A stretch of DNA of 21,076 bases from Bacteroidales bacterium UBA6828. GTDB lineage: Bacteria; Bacteroidota; Bacteroidia; Bacteroidales; Paludibacteraceae. Shown piece by piece: positions 13,925-21,076 of this stretch (positions are counted from its first letter, which is position 1; each line of letters starts with the position of its first letter). The stretch is from contig DKEG01000028.1 in NCBI GenBank assembly GCA_002452095.1, positions 45,724 through 66,799 on the forward strand, read 5' to 3'. The notes beneath the pieces were generated by a model that was not told the origin of the DNA, searched no databases, and was given only the letters and a program-made list of their open reading frames with translations. The position numbers and the translations under genes are program-made.

Positions 13925-13935
13925 AACAGAAAGAT

Positions 13936-15399
13936 CTATTTTTTCCTTACGGGTTCGCAGGTGATCTGTATGCCCAAGCGGCGGAATGTCTTCTGATCGA
14001 CATCGGACAGCATCACGGTGGAGTGCGCCTGGCAGCCGTTGAGACGCGGCAGTTGGCGCAACGCCTCGGCACAACGCTCGTCGCTTTGGCTCAATACGGA
14101 CAGGGCAACCAGCACTTCGTCGGTATGCAAGCGGGGGTTATGCCCCTGCAAGTAGGCAATCTTCGTATGTTGGATCGGTTCAATCAGGTTCTGCGGCAAG
14201 AGGCGCACCGAATGGTCGATATGTGCCAGATGTTTGGTGGCGTTGAGCAGCAGTGCCGCCGAACAGCCGAGCAGGTCGCCGGTATGGGCGGTGATGATAG
14301 TTCCGTCTTCGAATTCGACAGCCGCAGCGGAAGCGTTTTCCTTGTCTCGGCAAGCCTTGGCAGCAACGGTGGTGCGGCGATAGTCGGTAGTGATACCGAG
14401 TTGGCGCATCAGCAGTGTGATCTTATTGATTTCCTTCTCGGCATCGCGCCCTTCGGCAAAAGCGTCCAGCGCGGCATAGTAGCGGCGGATGACCTCCTGC
14501 TTGCTCGCCTCGTTGCACACCTCATCGTCCGAGATACAGAACCCTACCATGTTCACCCCCATATCGGTGGGCGATTTGTAGGGGTTATGCCCGTAGATAC
14601 CCGTGAAGAGGGCGTCCAAGACGGGGAAAATCTCGATGTCGCGGTTGTAGTTGATAGCGATATTTCCGTAAGCCTCGAGGTGGAACGGGTCGATCATATT
14701 CACATCGTTGAGGTCGGCCGTCGCTGCCTCGTATGCCACGTTGATAGGGTTCTTGAGCGGGAGGTTCCATACGGGGAAAGTCTCGAACTTGGCATAGCCC
14801 GCCTCGATACCCCGCCGGTGCTCGTTGTAGAGTTGGGAGAGACAAACCGCCATCTTGCCGCTGCCGGGACCGGGCGCCGTAACAATCACCAGCGGGCGTG
14901 TGGTCTCCACGTAGTCGTTCTTGCCGAAGCCGTCAGGCGAGGCGATGAGCGACACATTGGTAGGGTAGCCGTCTATTAGGCGATGGTAATAGACTTTCAC
15001 TCCGAGGTTCTCCAGACGGCGACGGTAGGCGTCCGCCGAGGGCTGCCCATTGTAGTGGGTTACGACCACGCTGCCCACATAGAAACCGCGGTGCTGAAAC
15101 TCGTCGCGCAGGCGCAGCACGTCCTCGTCGTAGGTGATACCGAGATCCTGGCGCACTTTGTTGCGCTCGATGTCCATCGCCGAGATGACGATGAGTATCT
15201 CGATGCGGTCGGCGAGTTGCGAGAGCATCTGCAACTTCGAGTCAGGTCGGAAACCCGGCAGGATTCGCGATGCATGGTTGTCGTCGAAGAGTTTGCCCCC
15301 GAGTTCGAGGTAGAGTTTGTTGCCAAACGCCGCGATACGCTCACGGATATGCTCCGACTGAATGCGGATGTACTTGTCGTTATCAAAACCGAGTTTCAT
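13936..15399 (-). CDS. DUF1846 domain-containing protein
   Basis: 487 aa, the usual full length of the family. The N-terminus MKLGFDNDKYIRIQSEHIRERIAAFGNKLYLELGGKLFDD and the internal segments LPGFRPDSKLQML, VSLIASPDGFGKNDYVETTR and VTAPGPGSGKMAVCLSQLYNE match DUF1846. The last contains a GPGSGK phosphate-binding-like loop. The family is widespread in Firmicutes and Bacteroidota and structures exist, but I know of no established reaction. It lacks a signal peptide and membrane segments, so it is cytoplasmic. It has its own promoter overlapping the 3' end of the EamA gene and is likely monocistronic. Confidence 0.88.
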   Translation of the reverse strand: MKLGFDNDKYIRIQSEHIRERIAAFGNKLYLELGGKLFDDNHASRILPGFRPDSKLQMLSQLADRIEILIVISAMDIERNKVRQDLGITYDEDVLRLRDEFQHRGFYVGSVVVTHYNGQPSADAYRRRLENLGVKVYYHRLIDGYPTNVSLIASPDGFGKNDYVETTRPLVIVTAPGPGSGKMAVCLSQLYNEHRRGIEAGYAKFETFPVWNLPLKNPINVAYEAATADLNDVNMIDPFHLEAYGNIAINYNRDIEIFPVLDALFTGIYGHNPYKSPTDMGVNMVGFCISDDEVCNEASKQEVIRRYYAALDAFAEGRDAEKEINKITLLMRQLGITTDYRRTTVAAKACRDKENASAAAVEFEDGTIITAHTGDLLGCSAALLLNATKHLAHIDHSVRLLPQNLIEPIQHTKIAYLQGHNPRLHTDEVLVALSVLSQSDERCAEALRQLPRLNGCQAHSTVMLSDVDQKTFRRLGIQITCEPVRKK

Positions 15400-15418
15400 A
15401 AAGTCTCCTATTTGCGTA

Positions 15419-15450
15419 CAAAGGTACTACAATTTTTGCATTTCTGCAAC
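15419..15450 (-). promoter_or_regulatory. Promoter of the DUF1846 gene
   Basis: Minus strand GTTG (15450-15447, three of four bases of TTTG), 20-bp spacer, TACCTTTG (15426-15419). The -7 element is a full match to TAnnTTTG. It overlaps the end of the upstream EamA gene (stop at 15427) and gives a leader of only about 15 nt. Confidence 0.6.
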
Positions 15451-16371
15451 CCGTTTCTTCTTGATATGCGTGCTATTTGTTACCAAATACACCCCCGAGA
15501 AGACGAGCAGGATAGCAATGGCTTGCAGATAACCGAAGACCGCCAGCCCCATCATCACCGACACCAGACACGAAACCACCGGCTGGAAATAGTTGTATAT
15601 CGCCACCTGCGTCGGACGCAGAACCTGTTGCGCCCAAGTTATCAGAATATAGGCGCAATATGTTCCGAAGAACACCACAAAACCCGCTTCCCAATAGGAA
15701 TGAACGGCTATCGCACTCCACGGCAGGGAGATGATGTGCGGCAGGGCGAATGGCCAGACAGTAAGCGTGGCAAAGAGCATCATCCATTTCATACACGTTA
15801 TCACCGAGTATTTCCTGATCAGTTTGCCAAACACCACCAGATAGGTAGCAAACGAGCATTGCGCCAGCACACACATCGCCGCCCCGAGTGCATCACGATA
15901 CGGATTGACCGCCCCCGCAGCAGAAGCCGTATGCGAGGTAAGAATCACCATCAAAGCCCCCGAGAGAGCCAAACAGATACCCGCTATCTTCTGCCACGAC
16001 ACTTTCTCGTGCAAAAATATCACTGACAAGACAAGCGAAATAATAGGCAGCGTGGTGGTCATAATACTCGCATTGACAGGCGAGGTCATATTCACGCCTA
16101 TCGTAAACAATCCCTGGTTGAATGTGATACTGCATAGCGATGCCAAGAAGAATAGCCCTATATCGTGCAAAGGTACATGCTCCTGTTTCTTACCACAAAG
16201 AGCAAGTACCAGCGAGGTGAGCCAAAAGCACAACGCACCTCCTGCCACGCGAAAAGCCACTATATCCATACCCGAAAAATCGGTGCGCATCGCATCCTTG
16301 GCAAGCGGTGTCATCAGCCCCCAGATAATACACGCCGAAACCATCGCCAAATGGCGGAAAAACGAATTCAT
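15427..16371 (-). CDS. EamA/DMT-family transporter
   Basis: 314 aa integral membrane protein with about ten hydrophobic helices in two EamA repeats. The first repeat begins HLAMVSACIIWGLMTPLAKDAM and contains NQGLFTIGVNMTSPVNASIMTTTLPIISLVLSVIFLHEKVSW. The second begins ALGAAMCVLAQCSFATYLVVFGKLI and ends QQVLRPTQVAIYNYFQPVVSCLVSVMMGLAVFG. The duplicated motif (T-P-V-N-A / R-P-T-Q-V-A followed by a helix and a conserved glutamate or its replacement) is standard for drug/metabolite transporters that export small metabolites or amino acids. The substrate cannot be inferred. The C-terminus is basic (KKKRVAEMQKL), consistent with a cytoplasmic end. No clear promoter is seen upstream. Confidence 0.88.
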   Translation of the reverse strand: MNSFFRHLAMVSACIIWGLMTPLAKDAMRTDFSGMDIVAFRVAGGALCFWLTSLVLALCGKKQEHVPLHDIGLFFLASLCSITFNQGLFTIGVNMTSPVNASIMTTTLPIISLVLSVIFLHEKVSWQKIAGICLALSGALMVILTSHTASAAGAVNPYRDALGAAMCVLAQCSFATYLVVFGKLIRKYSVITCMKWMMLFATLTVWPFALPHIISLPWSAIAVHSYWEAGFVVFFGTYCAYILITWAQQVLRPTQVAIYNYFQPVVSCLVSVMMGLAVFGYLQAIAILLVFSGVYLVTNSTHIKKKRVAEMQKL

Positions 16372-16392
16372 AAAACAGACTTTATACCTTAT

Positions 16393-16424
16393 AACAACAA
16401 AAAGGAGTACCGCTATAGTACCCC
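16393..16424 (-). terminator. Rho-independent terminator
   Basis: On the minus strand, stem GGGGTAC / GTACTCC (one G-T pair) with a 7-nt loop, followed by TTTTTGTTGTTA. It lies downstream of the DJ-1 gene, separated from its stop codon by MITE-like copy 3, and just upstream of the EamA gene. Confidence 0.65.
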
Positions 16425-16450
16425 CTTACACCAATATCCGAAGTATCTTA

Positions 16451-16590
16451 ACGTCAGTTCGATATAAAAACTCCTTTGCCGCATAGCGGCAAGAAATCCA
16501 AGTAAATCTTTGTTTTTATCCATAAATTGCCTTAAATCTTATTCGCCTACGGCGGTAAAATATGCAATTATGCTTATATCAAACTGACGT
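16451..16590 (-). mobile_element. MITE-like element, copy 3 (140 bp, intact)
   Basis: The best-preserved copy. Its 17-bp terminal repeats are ACGTCAGTTCGATATAA (left) and, inverted on the right, ACGTCAGTTTGATATAA, with one mismatch. It is flanked by TATCTTA at 16444-16450 and 16591-16597, a probable target duplication; the right copy contains the DJ-1 stop codon (16595-16597). Internal hairpins are TTGCCGC-ATA-GCGGCAA and CGCC-TAC-GGCG, with the box ATCCATAAATTGCC between them. It has no coding capacity. Confidence 0.85.
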
Positions 16591-16594
16591 TATC

Positions 16595-17122
16595 TTAATA
16601 CTGCGCCGTGTCATACACTTGGTCTGCCACCTCGCTGCCTGCCAGTTTCTCGATGATGCAGAACGCAAAGTCGCTGCTCAGTCCGGGACCCTTGGCAGTA
16701 ATGATATTCTTACTCTCCACCACCAATCCGCCTATATAACTCTCGCCCAAAGACTGCTCAAAGCCGGGGTAGCAGGTGGCTTGTTTGCCTTGCAGGATAC
16801 CCAACTTGCCCAACACCGATGGTGCTGCACAGATAGCCGCAATGGGCTTGTCGGCAGCATTGTGCTGAACCAGCAGGTCACACAGCGCATGGCACTCGCC
16901 CAGTTTCGTAGCCCCTCCGGGGAGAATGAGCATCTCCGCATCCGAGAAATCGATGTCTTCTATCAGTCCGTCCGCCTCTACAGCGATGTTGTGAGCCCCC
17001 AACACCATAGCCTTGCCGGTTATGGAAACGGTCGTCATACGGATGTTTGCACGACGCAGAAGGTCGATAGTGGTAATAGCCTCGATTTCCTCGAAACCAT
17101 TGTCAAGAAACAAATAATTCAT
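16595..17122 (-). CDS. DJ-1/PfpI family protein
   Basis: 175 aa cytoplasmic alpha/beta protein of the DJ-1 (YajL/ThiJ) group. The catalytic pair is present: E14 in FLDNGFEEIEA and the nucleophilic-elbow cysteine C98 in PIAAICAAPSVLG. ILPGGATKL and CYPGFE are further family signatures. Relatives act in protection against glyoxal or oxidative damage; the exact activity is not decided by sequence. The gene follows tonB after 24 bp and so probably belongs to the pdxJ-exbB-exbD-tonB transcript. Its stop codon lies inside the target duplication of a MITE-like element, so the coding sequence itself was left intact. Confidence 0.88.
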   Translation of the reverse strand: MNYLFLDNGFEEIEAITTIDLLRRANIRMTTVSITGKAMVLGAHNIAVEADGLIEDIDFSDAEMLILPGGATKLGECHALCDLLVQHNAADKPIAAICAAPSVLGKLGILQGKQATCYPGFEQSLGESYIGGLVVESKNIITAKGPGLSSDFAFCIIEKLAGSEVADQVYDTAQY

Positions 17123-17146
17123 AATCAGTCAGATGCGAAAACGCAA

Positions 17147-17968
17147 TTAGTTAAACTTAAAGTTATATGTGATTGTTCCTGTCTGAATTGATTTGTCGCT
17201 CTCCGAGAACCTGGCTCTGCGAGCCGCACTGAGAGCGAGTTGAATAGTGGCTTGGTCGCTGACGGTAGTACCACGAGTTATCTGTGCATCTTTGACAGTT
17301 CCATCGGGCAATACCCAAATAGAGACGACCACTTTCCCGTCCTGATTAAACTCATTTTTCGGTTGGGGCAATGTTCCTTTAATACTGCGCCCATCGAGTC
17401 TCCAATCATTTCCGCCCGAGGTGCCGTGTCCTGCCACAGGATTGCCTTTTTGCCCTTCGCCTTTGGTATCTCCGCTGCCTTGTGCACCGGCGGGGTTATT
17501 GCCGAACAACGACCCCATCGCCGCAGCCTTGTCTTTCGCAGCCTGCTCTTTGGCTTTCTGCTCCGCTATGGCTTTCTCTCTGGCTATACGCTCCGCCTCT
17601 TCCTGTGCCGCTTTGGCTTTCTCCTGACGCAGACGTTCTGCCTCCGCCTCTTTGCGGGCTTTCTCCTCTTGCTCCCGCTGACGCTGCAGAGCAAGCGTCT
17701 CCTCGTCCTCCTGCGTCATCAGGTCATTGTTCGTCGGTTTGGATGGCGCAGGCGGCGGAGCCACACTCTCCAACGGTACCGATTGTGTCTCAGGATTCGG
17801 TTCACTGCCGCCTGCCTCCTGCACATCGCCGAAAGATACCTCTATTCCCTCGTCCTCGGGCAGCACGGGCGCACCCATATACACAAACCACAACAACAGA
17901 AACAGCAGCAACAAGGCAACCAAAGTCCCCACCGCAGCAATGATATTTGATTTCTGTTTGAGTGTCAT
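17147..17968 (-). CDS. TonB-family energy transducer
   Basis: 273 aa. A single N-terminal transmembrane helix (about residues 9-31, IIAAVGTLVALLLLFLLLWF) anchors it in the inner membrane. A Pro/Glu region (about 60-90) and a long Lys/Ala/Glu/Arg-rich stretch (about 88-150) would span the periplasm as a helical rod, a feature also seen in TolA. The C-terminal domain (about 205-273) has KVVVSIWVLPDGTVKDAQIT and ALSAARRARFSES, the TonB C-terminal fold. With ExbB and ExbD it transfers proton-motive energy to outer-membrane transporters or, if it serves as TolA, to envelope constriction; the sequence does not separate these. The gap to exbD is 23 bp. Confidence 0.87.
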   Translation of the reverse strand: MTLKQKSNIIAAVGTLVALLLLFLLLWFVYMGAPVLPEDEGIEVSFGDVQEAGGSEPNPETQSVPLESVAPPPAPSKPTNNDLMTQEDEETLALQRQREQEEKARKEAEAERLRQEKAKAAQEEAERIAREKAIAEQKAKEQAAKDKAAAMGSLFGNNPAGAQGSGDTKGEGQKGNPVAGHGTSGGNDWRLDGRSIKGTLPQPKNEFNQDGKVVVSIWVLPDGTVKDAQITRGTTVSDQATIQLALSAARRARFSESDKSIQTGTITYNFKFN

Positions 17969-17991
17969 CTTCCGTCCGCAAATATCCGAAG

Positions 17992-18399
17992 TTACTTCTT
18001 CGTTGCCACCACCAGTTTCATCTTGTGCTGGTTGGCAATATCCAATACACGCACCACCTCTTTGTAAGGTATATCCTCGTCGGCATGGAGCGCAATATAC
18101 ATTGTGGAGTCCTGCTGCTGCAGCGTACTGAGATAGCCCTCCAAATCATCGGGATTGATGGCTTGCGGTTTGGCTTTGCCTACCGCTACAAAATAGTTGC
18201 CGAGGTTGTCAATGCTCACCTTTGCCACCACCTGGCGCGTGGTCGTCTTGGCACGCGACTGGGGCAGGTTAATCTTTATATCGTTGGGCGATGACATTGT
18301 ACTCGCCATCACAAAGAAAAGCAACAGCAAAAATATCAAGTCCGTCATAGAGGACATCGCAAATGTTGCCTCTACCTTGTTTCGTCTTTTGAGAGCCAT
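17992..18399 (-). CDS. exbD: ExbD/TolR-family protein
   Basis: 135 aa from the ATG at 18397-18399. An upstream in-frame ATG at 18429 would add ten residues ahead of the usual basic N-terminus MALKRRNKVEATF. There is one transmembrane helix (about residues 18-34) with the essential proton-pathway aspartate D20 in SSMTDLIFLLLLFF. A periplasmic domain follows, with VSIDNLGNYFVAVGK and MYIALHADEDIPYKEVVRVLDIA, which are ExbD/TolR signatures. It partners with the ExbB-like gene 84 bp upstream and the TonB-like gene 23 bp downstream to form the inner-membrane motor. Confidence 0.9.
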   Translation of the reverse strand: MALKRRNKVEATFAMSSMTDLIFLLLLFFVMASTMSSPNDIKINLPQSRAKTTTRQVVAKVSIDNLGNYFVAVGKAKPQAINPDDLEGYLSTLQQQDSTMYIALHADEDIPYKEVVRVLDIANQHKMKLVVATKK

Positions 18400-18483
18400 T
18401 TTTCTTACAGGATAAAGAACAATGGACAAAGAACAAAGAACAGTATGTATGTTAATTGTTAATTGTACATTGTTGATTGTACG

Positions 18484-19176
18484 TTATGCCGGTTCGTTCA
18501 GCAGGTCCATAAACTCCATAGTGCGGGCCTCGAGCAGGCGCACCACGCGGTCAATACGTGCCACGAGCATATTGTAGGCAAACATCGCCAGAATACCGAC
18601 TATCAGACCGCCCACCGTCGTAACCATCGCCTCGTACATGCCCGTACTCAGCGCGGACATCTCTATCACGCCGCCCGAGGTCTGCGCCATATTGTAGAAT
18701 GTGCGGATCATACCCAGCACCGTACCCAGAAAACCGAGCATCGGCGCACCGCCTGCAATAGTAGCCATAATCACCAGCCCTTTCTCCAGTTTGCCCACCT
18801 CCAGGTTACCTACGTTCTCCACTGCCACCTGCACGTCCTGCATCGGGCGACCGATACGCGTGATACCTTTCTCTATCATGTGCGCGGAGGGCGTATCGGT
18901 CTGCTTGCACAGGTTCAGTGCCGAGTCTATTTTGCCCTCGTGGATATAGTCGCGGATACGGTCCATAAAACTCTTATCCTCTTTGGTGGCATGCTTCAGC
19001 ACCACTATGCGCTCAATAAAAATATAGATTGCCCACGCCAGCAGCAGAGCCAGTACAATCATTATCCAGCCGCCGTACTGCGCCATCGTCCAAAGGTTAA
19101 TCGACTCTTCTACAGGCTGTTCGATAGCCCTCTGCTCTGCCATAGCAGCCATAGCCGTGTCTTGAAGGAATAACAT
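18484..19176 (-). CDS. exbB: MotA/TolQ/ExbB proton channel family protein
   Basis: 230 aa with three predicted membrane helices: QYGGWIMIVLALLLAWAIYI (about 34-53), ATIAGGAPMLGFLGTVLGMI (about 134-153) and TTVGGLIVGILAMFAYNMLV (about 183-202). The second and third carry the channel-lining Gly/Ala/Thr pattern GxLGTVxGM...F and TTVxGLxVGIxA typical of ExbB/TolQ. It forms the proton-conducting ring around ExbD. The start at 19176 is the first ATG; M9 or M12 are alternatives. It follows pdxJ after 72 bp that hold a 9-bp repeat array. Confidence 0.9.
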   Translation of the reverse strand: MLFLQDTAMAAMAEQRAIEQPVEESINLWTMAQYGGWIMIVLALLLAWAIYIFIERIVVLKHATKEDKSFMDRIRDYIHEGKIDSALNLCKQTDTPSAHMIEKGITRIGRPMQDVQVAVENVGNLEVGKLEKGLVIMATIAGGAPMLGFLGTVLGMIRTFYNMAQTSGGVIEMSALSTGMYEAMVTTVGGLIVGILAMFAYNMLVARIDRVVRLLEARTMEFMDLLNEPA

Positions 19177-19214
19177 AGTATATTGTTTTTTAGAGTTCTG
19201 TTTTTGTAAGGGGA

Positions 19215-19250
19215 TTAAAGTCCTTAAAGTCGTTAAGGGCGTTAAGGGCT
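19215..19250. repeat. 9-bp tandem array at the pdxJ stop
   Basis: Four 9-bp units, TTAAAGTCC, TTAAAGTCG, TTAAGGGCG and TTAAGGGCT. They run into the pdxJ stop codon (19249-19251) and lie between pdxJ and exbB. Confidence 0.7.
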
Positions 19251-19965
19251 ACCTTGCCAGGCAGGCGCGGTAGCGGCGTATCGTCTCCTCTATACCGAGA
19301 TACAGTGCATCGGAAATCAGCGCATGCCCGATACTCACCTCCGCTGTCCACGGAAACGCCTCCACAAACGGGCGCAGATTGTGCAGGTTGAGGTCATGCC
19401 CCGCATTCAGTCCCAAACCTAACGCTTTCGCTTTCTCTGCCGCAGGATGGTACATCTCTATCGCCGCCGCAGGGTCTTTTTCGTATAGTTCGGCATACGG
19501 ACCGGTGTACAACTCCACCCTGTCAGCACCCGCCTGCTTGGCATACTCCACCATCTCGGGGTCGGCGTCCACAAAGACACTCACCCGTATGCCGCAGGCG
19601 TGGAAACGCTCCGCCGACCCGTGCAAATAAGACAGGTTCGTCCGCGTGTCCCAACCGTGGTTGCTGGTCAGCTGCTGCGGGGCGTCGGGAACAAGCGTTA
19701 CCTGCGTCGGACGCACATCGCACACCAGTGCCGTAAACGCCTCCGTCGGATTGCCCTCTATATTAAACTCGGTGGTAACCAGCGATTTGAGCGCATACAC
19801 ATCGCTCCTGCGTATGTGCCGCTCGTCGGGGCGGGGGTGTACCGTGATACCCTGCGCACCGAAACGCTCGCAATCCACCGCAAAACGCTCCACGTCGGGC
19901 ATATTCCCCCCACGCGCGTTACGCAGCGTAGCCACCTTGTTGATATTTACACTCAGTCTCGTCAT
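19249..19965 (-). CDS. pdxJ: Pyridoxine 5'-phosphate synthase PdxJ
   Basis: 238 aa. It condenses 3-amino-1-hydroxyacetone phosphate with 1-deoxyxylulose 5-phosphate in the DXP-dependent vitamin B6 pathway. The TIM barrel shows LSVNINKVATLRNARGGN at the start, TVHPRPDERHIRRSDV (substrate-binding H and R residues), FNIEGNPT (catalytic glutamate) and GLNAGHDLNLHN (catalytic histidine). I choose the ATG at 19963-19965 (MTRLSVNINK), which matches family N-termini; the ATG at 19977 would add four residues. The promoter 27 bp upstream also lies inside the longer open frame, which supports the short form. It heads the exbB-exbD-tonB run. Confidence 0.95.
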   Translation of the reverse strand: MTRLSVNINKVATLRNARGGNMPDVERFAVDCERFGAQGITVHPRPDERHIRRSDVYALKSLVTTEFNIEGNPTEAFTALVCDVRPTQVTLVPDAPQQLTSNHGWDTRTNLSYLHGSAERFHACGIRVSVFVDADPEMVEYAKQAGADRVELYTGPYAELYEKDPAAAIEMYHPAAEKAKALGLGLNAGHDLNLHNLRPFVEAFPWTAEVSIGHALISDALYLGIEETIRRYRACLAR

Positions 19966-19991
19966 ACAGTCGGGCATACTTTTTCCCGCTG

Positions 19992-20023
19992 CAAAGATAC
20001 AACAAATTCCGGGATTATGCAAA
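19992..20023 (-). promoter_or_regulatory. Promoter of pdxJ
   Basis: Minus strand TTTG (20023-20020), 20-bp spacer, TATCTTTG (19999-19992), a full consensus match. It implies a leader of about 20-25 nt and is probably the main promoter of pdxJ-exbB-exbD-tonB-DJ-1. Confidence 0.8.
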
Positions 20024-20069
20024 TAATTTGCAGATATGGATTTTTTCTCGCCGGATAAATACAACAAAA

Positions 20070-20092
20070 CCAAGCATCTAACGAATGCTTGG
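20070..20092 (-). terminator. Rho-independent terminator after tRNA-Gln
   Basis: Perfect 8-bp stem CCAAGCAT / ATGCTTGG with a 7-nt loop, followed on the minus strand by TTTTGTTGTATTT. It lies 10 bp beyond the tRNA 3' end and upstream of the pdxJ promoter. The plus-strand side also has a T run, so it could work in both directions. Confidence 0.85.
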
Positions 20093-20102
20093 CTTTTTGT
20101 TG

Positions 20103-20173
20103 TTGCCTAACCAGGATTCGAACCCAGACAGACAGAACCAGAATCTGTAGTGCTACCATTACACAATTAGGCA
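20103..20173 (-). tRNA. tRNA-Gln (anticodon CUG)
   Basis: 71 nt on the minus strand. The acceptor stem TGCCTAA / TTAGGCA is fully paired. The D-arm contains AATGGTA, the anticodon stem is ACAGA / TCTGT with loop TTCTGGT (anticodon CTG, positions 34-36), and the T-loop is GTTCGAATC. The discriminator base is A, and CCA is not encoded. It has its own promoter and terminator. Confidence 0.93.
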
Positions 20174-20198
20174 AATACCTTCCTCTCGAAAGCGTGTG

Positions 20199-20230
20199 CA
20201 AAATTACTGCAAATTTTCGATACGTGCAAA
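20199..20230 (-). promoter_or_regulatory. Promoter of tRNA-Gln
   Basis: Minus strand TTTG (20230-20227), 20-bp spacer, TAATTTTG (20206-20199). A full match to TTTG-N20-TAnnTTTG, about 26 bp upstream of the mature tRNA 5' end. Confidence 0.75.
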
Positions 20231-20248
20231 TAATTCTGCAAAATAATG

Positions 20249-20968
20249 CTATTTTTCCAACAAATAAGGCAGATACTCGTCCCTGATATACAGGAAATCG
20301 GGTATTTCGCTCAATATCGACCGACATTCGTCTATCGCACGTTGCGTATCACCCGTCTTCTCATAGCACTGGGCTATACACATACGCAGCGACGCATAGT
20401 TCCACAGGTGTGTGCAGTCCATATTCTTCAGAAACAGATTGCGCGCACGGGTAAACATCTTCAGCGCCTCTTCCTTGTCCCCGCCGAATGCCGACGGGGC
20501 ATAGAAATCCACATTCGCTTTCAGCGTCAGCACAAACGGGTCGTCAGGAGCCAACTCGGCGGCACGTTTCACCAACTTGAACGACAGCAAACCGGCGGAA
20601 AACAGACGCGACTTGTTGAGCATAAAATCGTATGCATTCACCGACGACATATACATACAATAGTGTGCCTCCGAGATATGTCCCTCCTTGTATTCGTCCT
20701 CCACGTGCTTCCTGAAAGCCGTCAGATACTCTTCGGCTTGCGGATCTTTCCGGTCTATGGCCGTTGCCAGAAAACCATATTCGTAGTTAATCAGACGCTT
20801 GCGCTCTTCCACGGACAATTCATCCCATTTCGAAGTCGTTACAAAGTCTTTCCATACCGACATATCCTGCTGTAGAAACGCCTTGTATAGTTGTTCGTCG
20901 GTGTATTGCGCAAAGCATAACGCCGAACAGAAAAGCAGACAAACCAAAAGTGTTGTTGTAATCATCAT
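20249..20968 (-). CDS. Secreted TPR-like protein, uncharacterised
   Basis: 239 aa. A signal peptide MMITTTLLVCLLFCSALCFA is cleaved before Q21, so the product is periplasmic or surface-associated. The mature part is all-helical. Segments such as LVKRAAELAPDDPFVLTLKANVDFY, FGGDKEEALKMFTRARNLF and ASLRMCIAQCYEKTGDTQRAIDECRSIL have the spacing of tetratricopeptide repeats (small residues at W-L-G-Y-A-F-A-P-like positions), pointing to a protein-protein scaffold. The partner is unknown. The gene stands alone upstream of tRNA-Gln. The only promoter-like sign is a -7 element, TATTTTTG, at 21042-21035 on the minus strand, without a clear -33 box. Confidence 0.65.
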   Translation of the reverse strand: MMITTTLLVCLLFCSALCFAQYTDEQLYKAFLQQDMSVWKDFVTTSKWDELSVEERKRLINYEYGFLATAIDRKDPQAEEYLTAFRKHVEDEYKEGHISEAHYCMYMSSVNAYDFMLNKSRLFSAGLLSFKLVKRAAELAPDDPFVLTLKANVDFYAPSAFGGDKEEALKMFTRARNLFLKNMDCTHLWNYASLRMCIAQCYEKTGDTQRAIDECRSILSEIPDFLYIRDEYLPYLLEK

Positions 20969-21076
20969 TGAAATAAAAAACAGACTGAACTATGCAATAT
21001 GCGTGCCAAAACACCCGCATTATGTGCAAAACCGCAAAAATACAAACCACAATACCCTTTGTACTGTCCAATAACA

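Noticed and set aside
14023..16026. Two plus-strand frames of over 300 aa opposite the DUF1846 and EamA genes
   Set aside because: They are complementary shadows of conserved minus-strand genes, with no start context, signal or family motif.
19966..20073. Longer PdxJ start (up to 36 extra residues)
   Set aside because: The extra stretch covers a strong promoter and lacks similarity to PdxJ N-termini; the ATG at 19965 gives the canonical start.
20996..21076. Promoter for the TPR-like gene
   Set aside because: Only a TATTTTTG -7 match is present and no TTTG lies 19-21 bp upstream of it, so I did not list it as a feature.

Overview
The window looks like chromosome from a member of the Bacteroidota, most likely Bacteroidales. 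Three things support this. The promoters match the Bacteroidota pattern TTTG-N20-TAnnTTTG with no Shine-Dalgarno-like leaders. Signal peptides end immediately before Gln. The gene content is typical: gldD, an OstA-like protein, a PcrB/GGGPS-type prenyltransferase, and pdxJ-exbB-exbD-tonB. The DNA is a mostly housekeeping, roughly balanced-GC backbone with AT-rich, repeat-filled intergenic gaps. I see no rRNA, CRISPR array or autonomous transposase.

Layout: (1) 15-8235, minus strand. A PpiC/SurA-like periplasmic chaperone, an OstA/LptA-like protein, a small outer-membrane barrel protein, DNA primase, a COG0731-type radical SAM enzyme and a MurG-like glycosyltransferase are read in that order. 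The first three are envelope-assembly functions. (2) 8236-8858, a divergent 623-bp gap. It has a good promoter at each end and an island of GC-rich palindromic and tandem repeats between them. (3) 8859-13774, plus strand. gldD overlaps pcrB by 13 bp, followed by a single-chain MmeI-like (type IIL) restriction-modification enzyme and tadA. (4) 13936-20968, minus strand. A TPR-type secreted protein, tRNA-Gln(CUG) with terminator, pdxJ-exbB-exbD-tonB-DJ-1 (a TonB energising operon with PLP synthesis at its head), an EamA/DMT transporter and a DUF1846 protein.

The most interesting signals are not genes. First, there is a family of small elements of about 140 bp (three copies: 1098-1237, 6745-6870, 16451-16590). 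They have 17-bp terminal inverted repeats, probable 7-bp target duplications and two internal hairpins. All three are inserted in the same orientation within 0-9 bp of a stop codon. Second, a GC-rich palindromic repeat of about 109 bp sits in frame inside the MmeI-like enzyme. It adds about 40 residues to a normally short linker and shares a 26/29 match with the repeat island at 8534-8562. Third, intergenic regions repeatedly carry three-copy arrays with an exact 11-bp period, or GAATTAN heptad arrays. No complete new multi-gene system is evident; the repeat biology is the best candidate for something undescribed.
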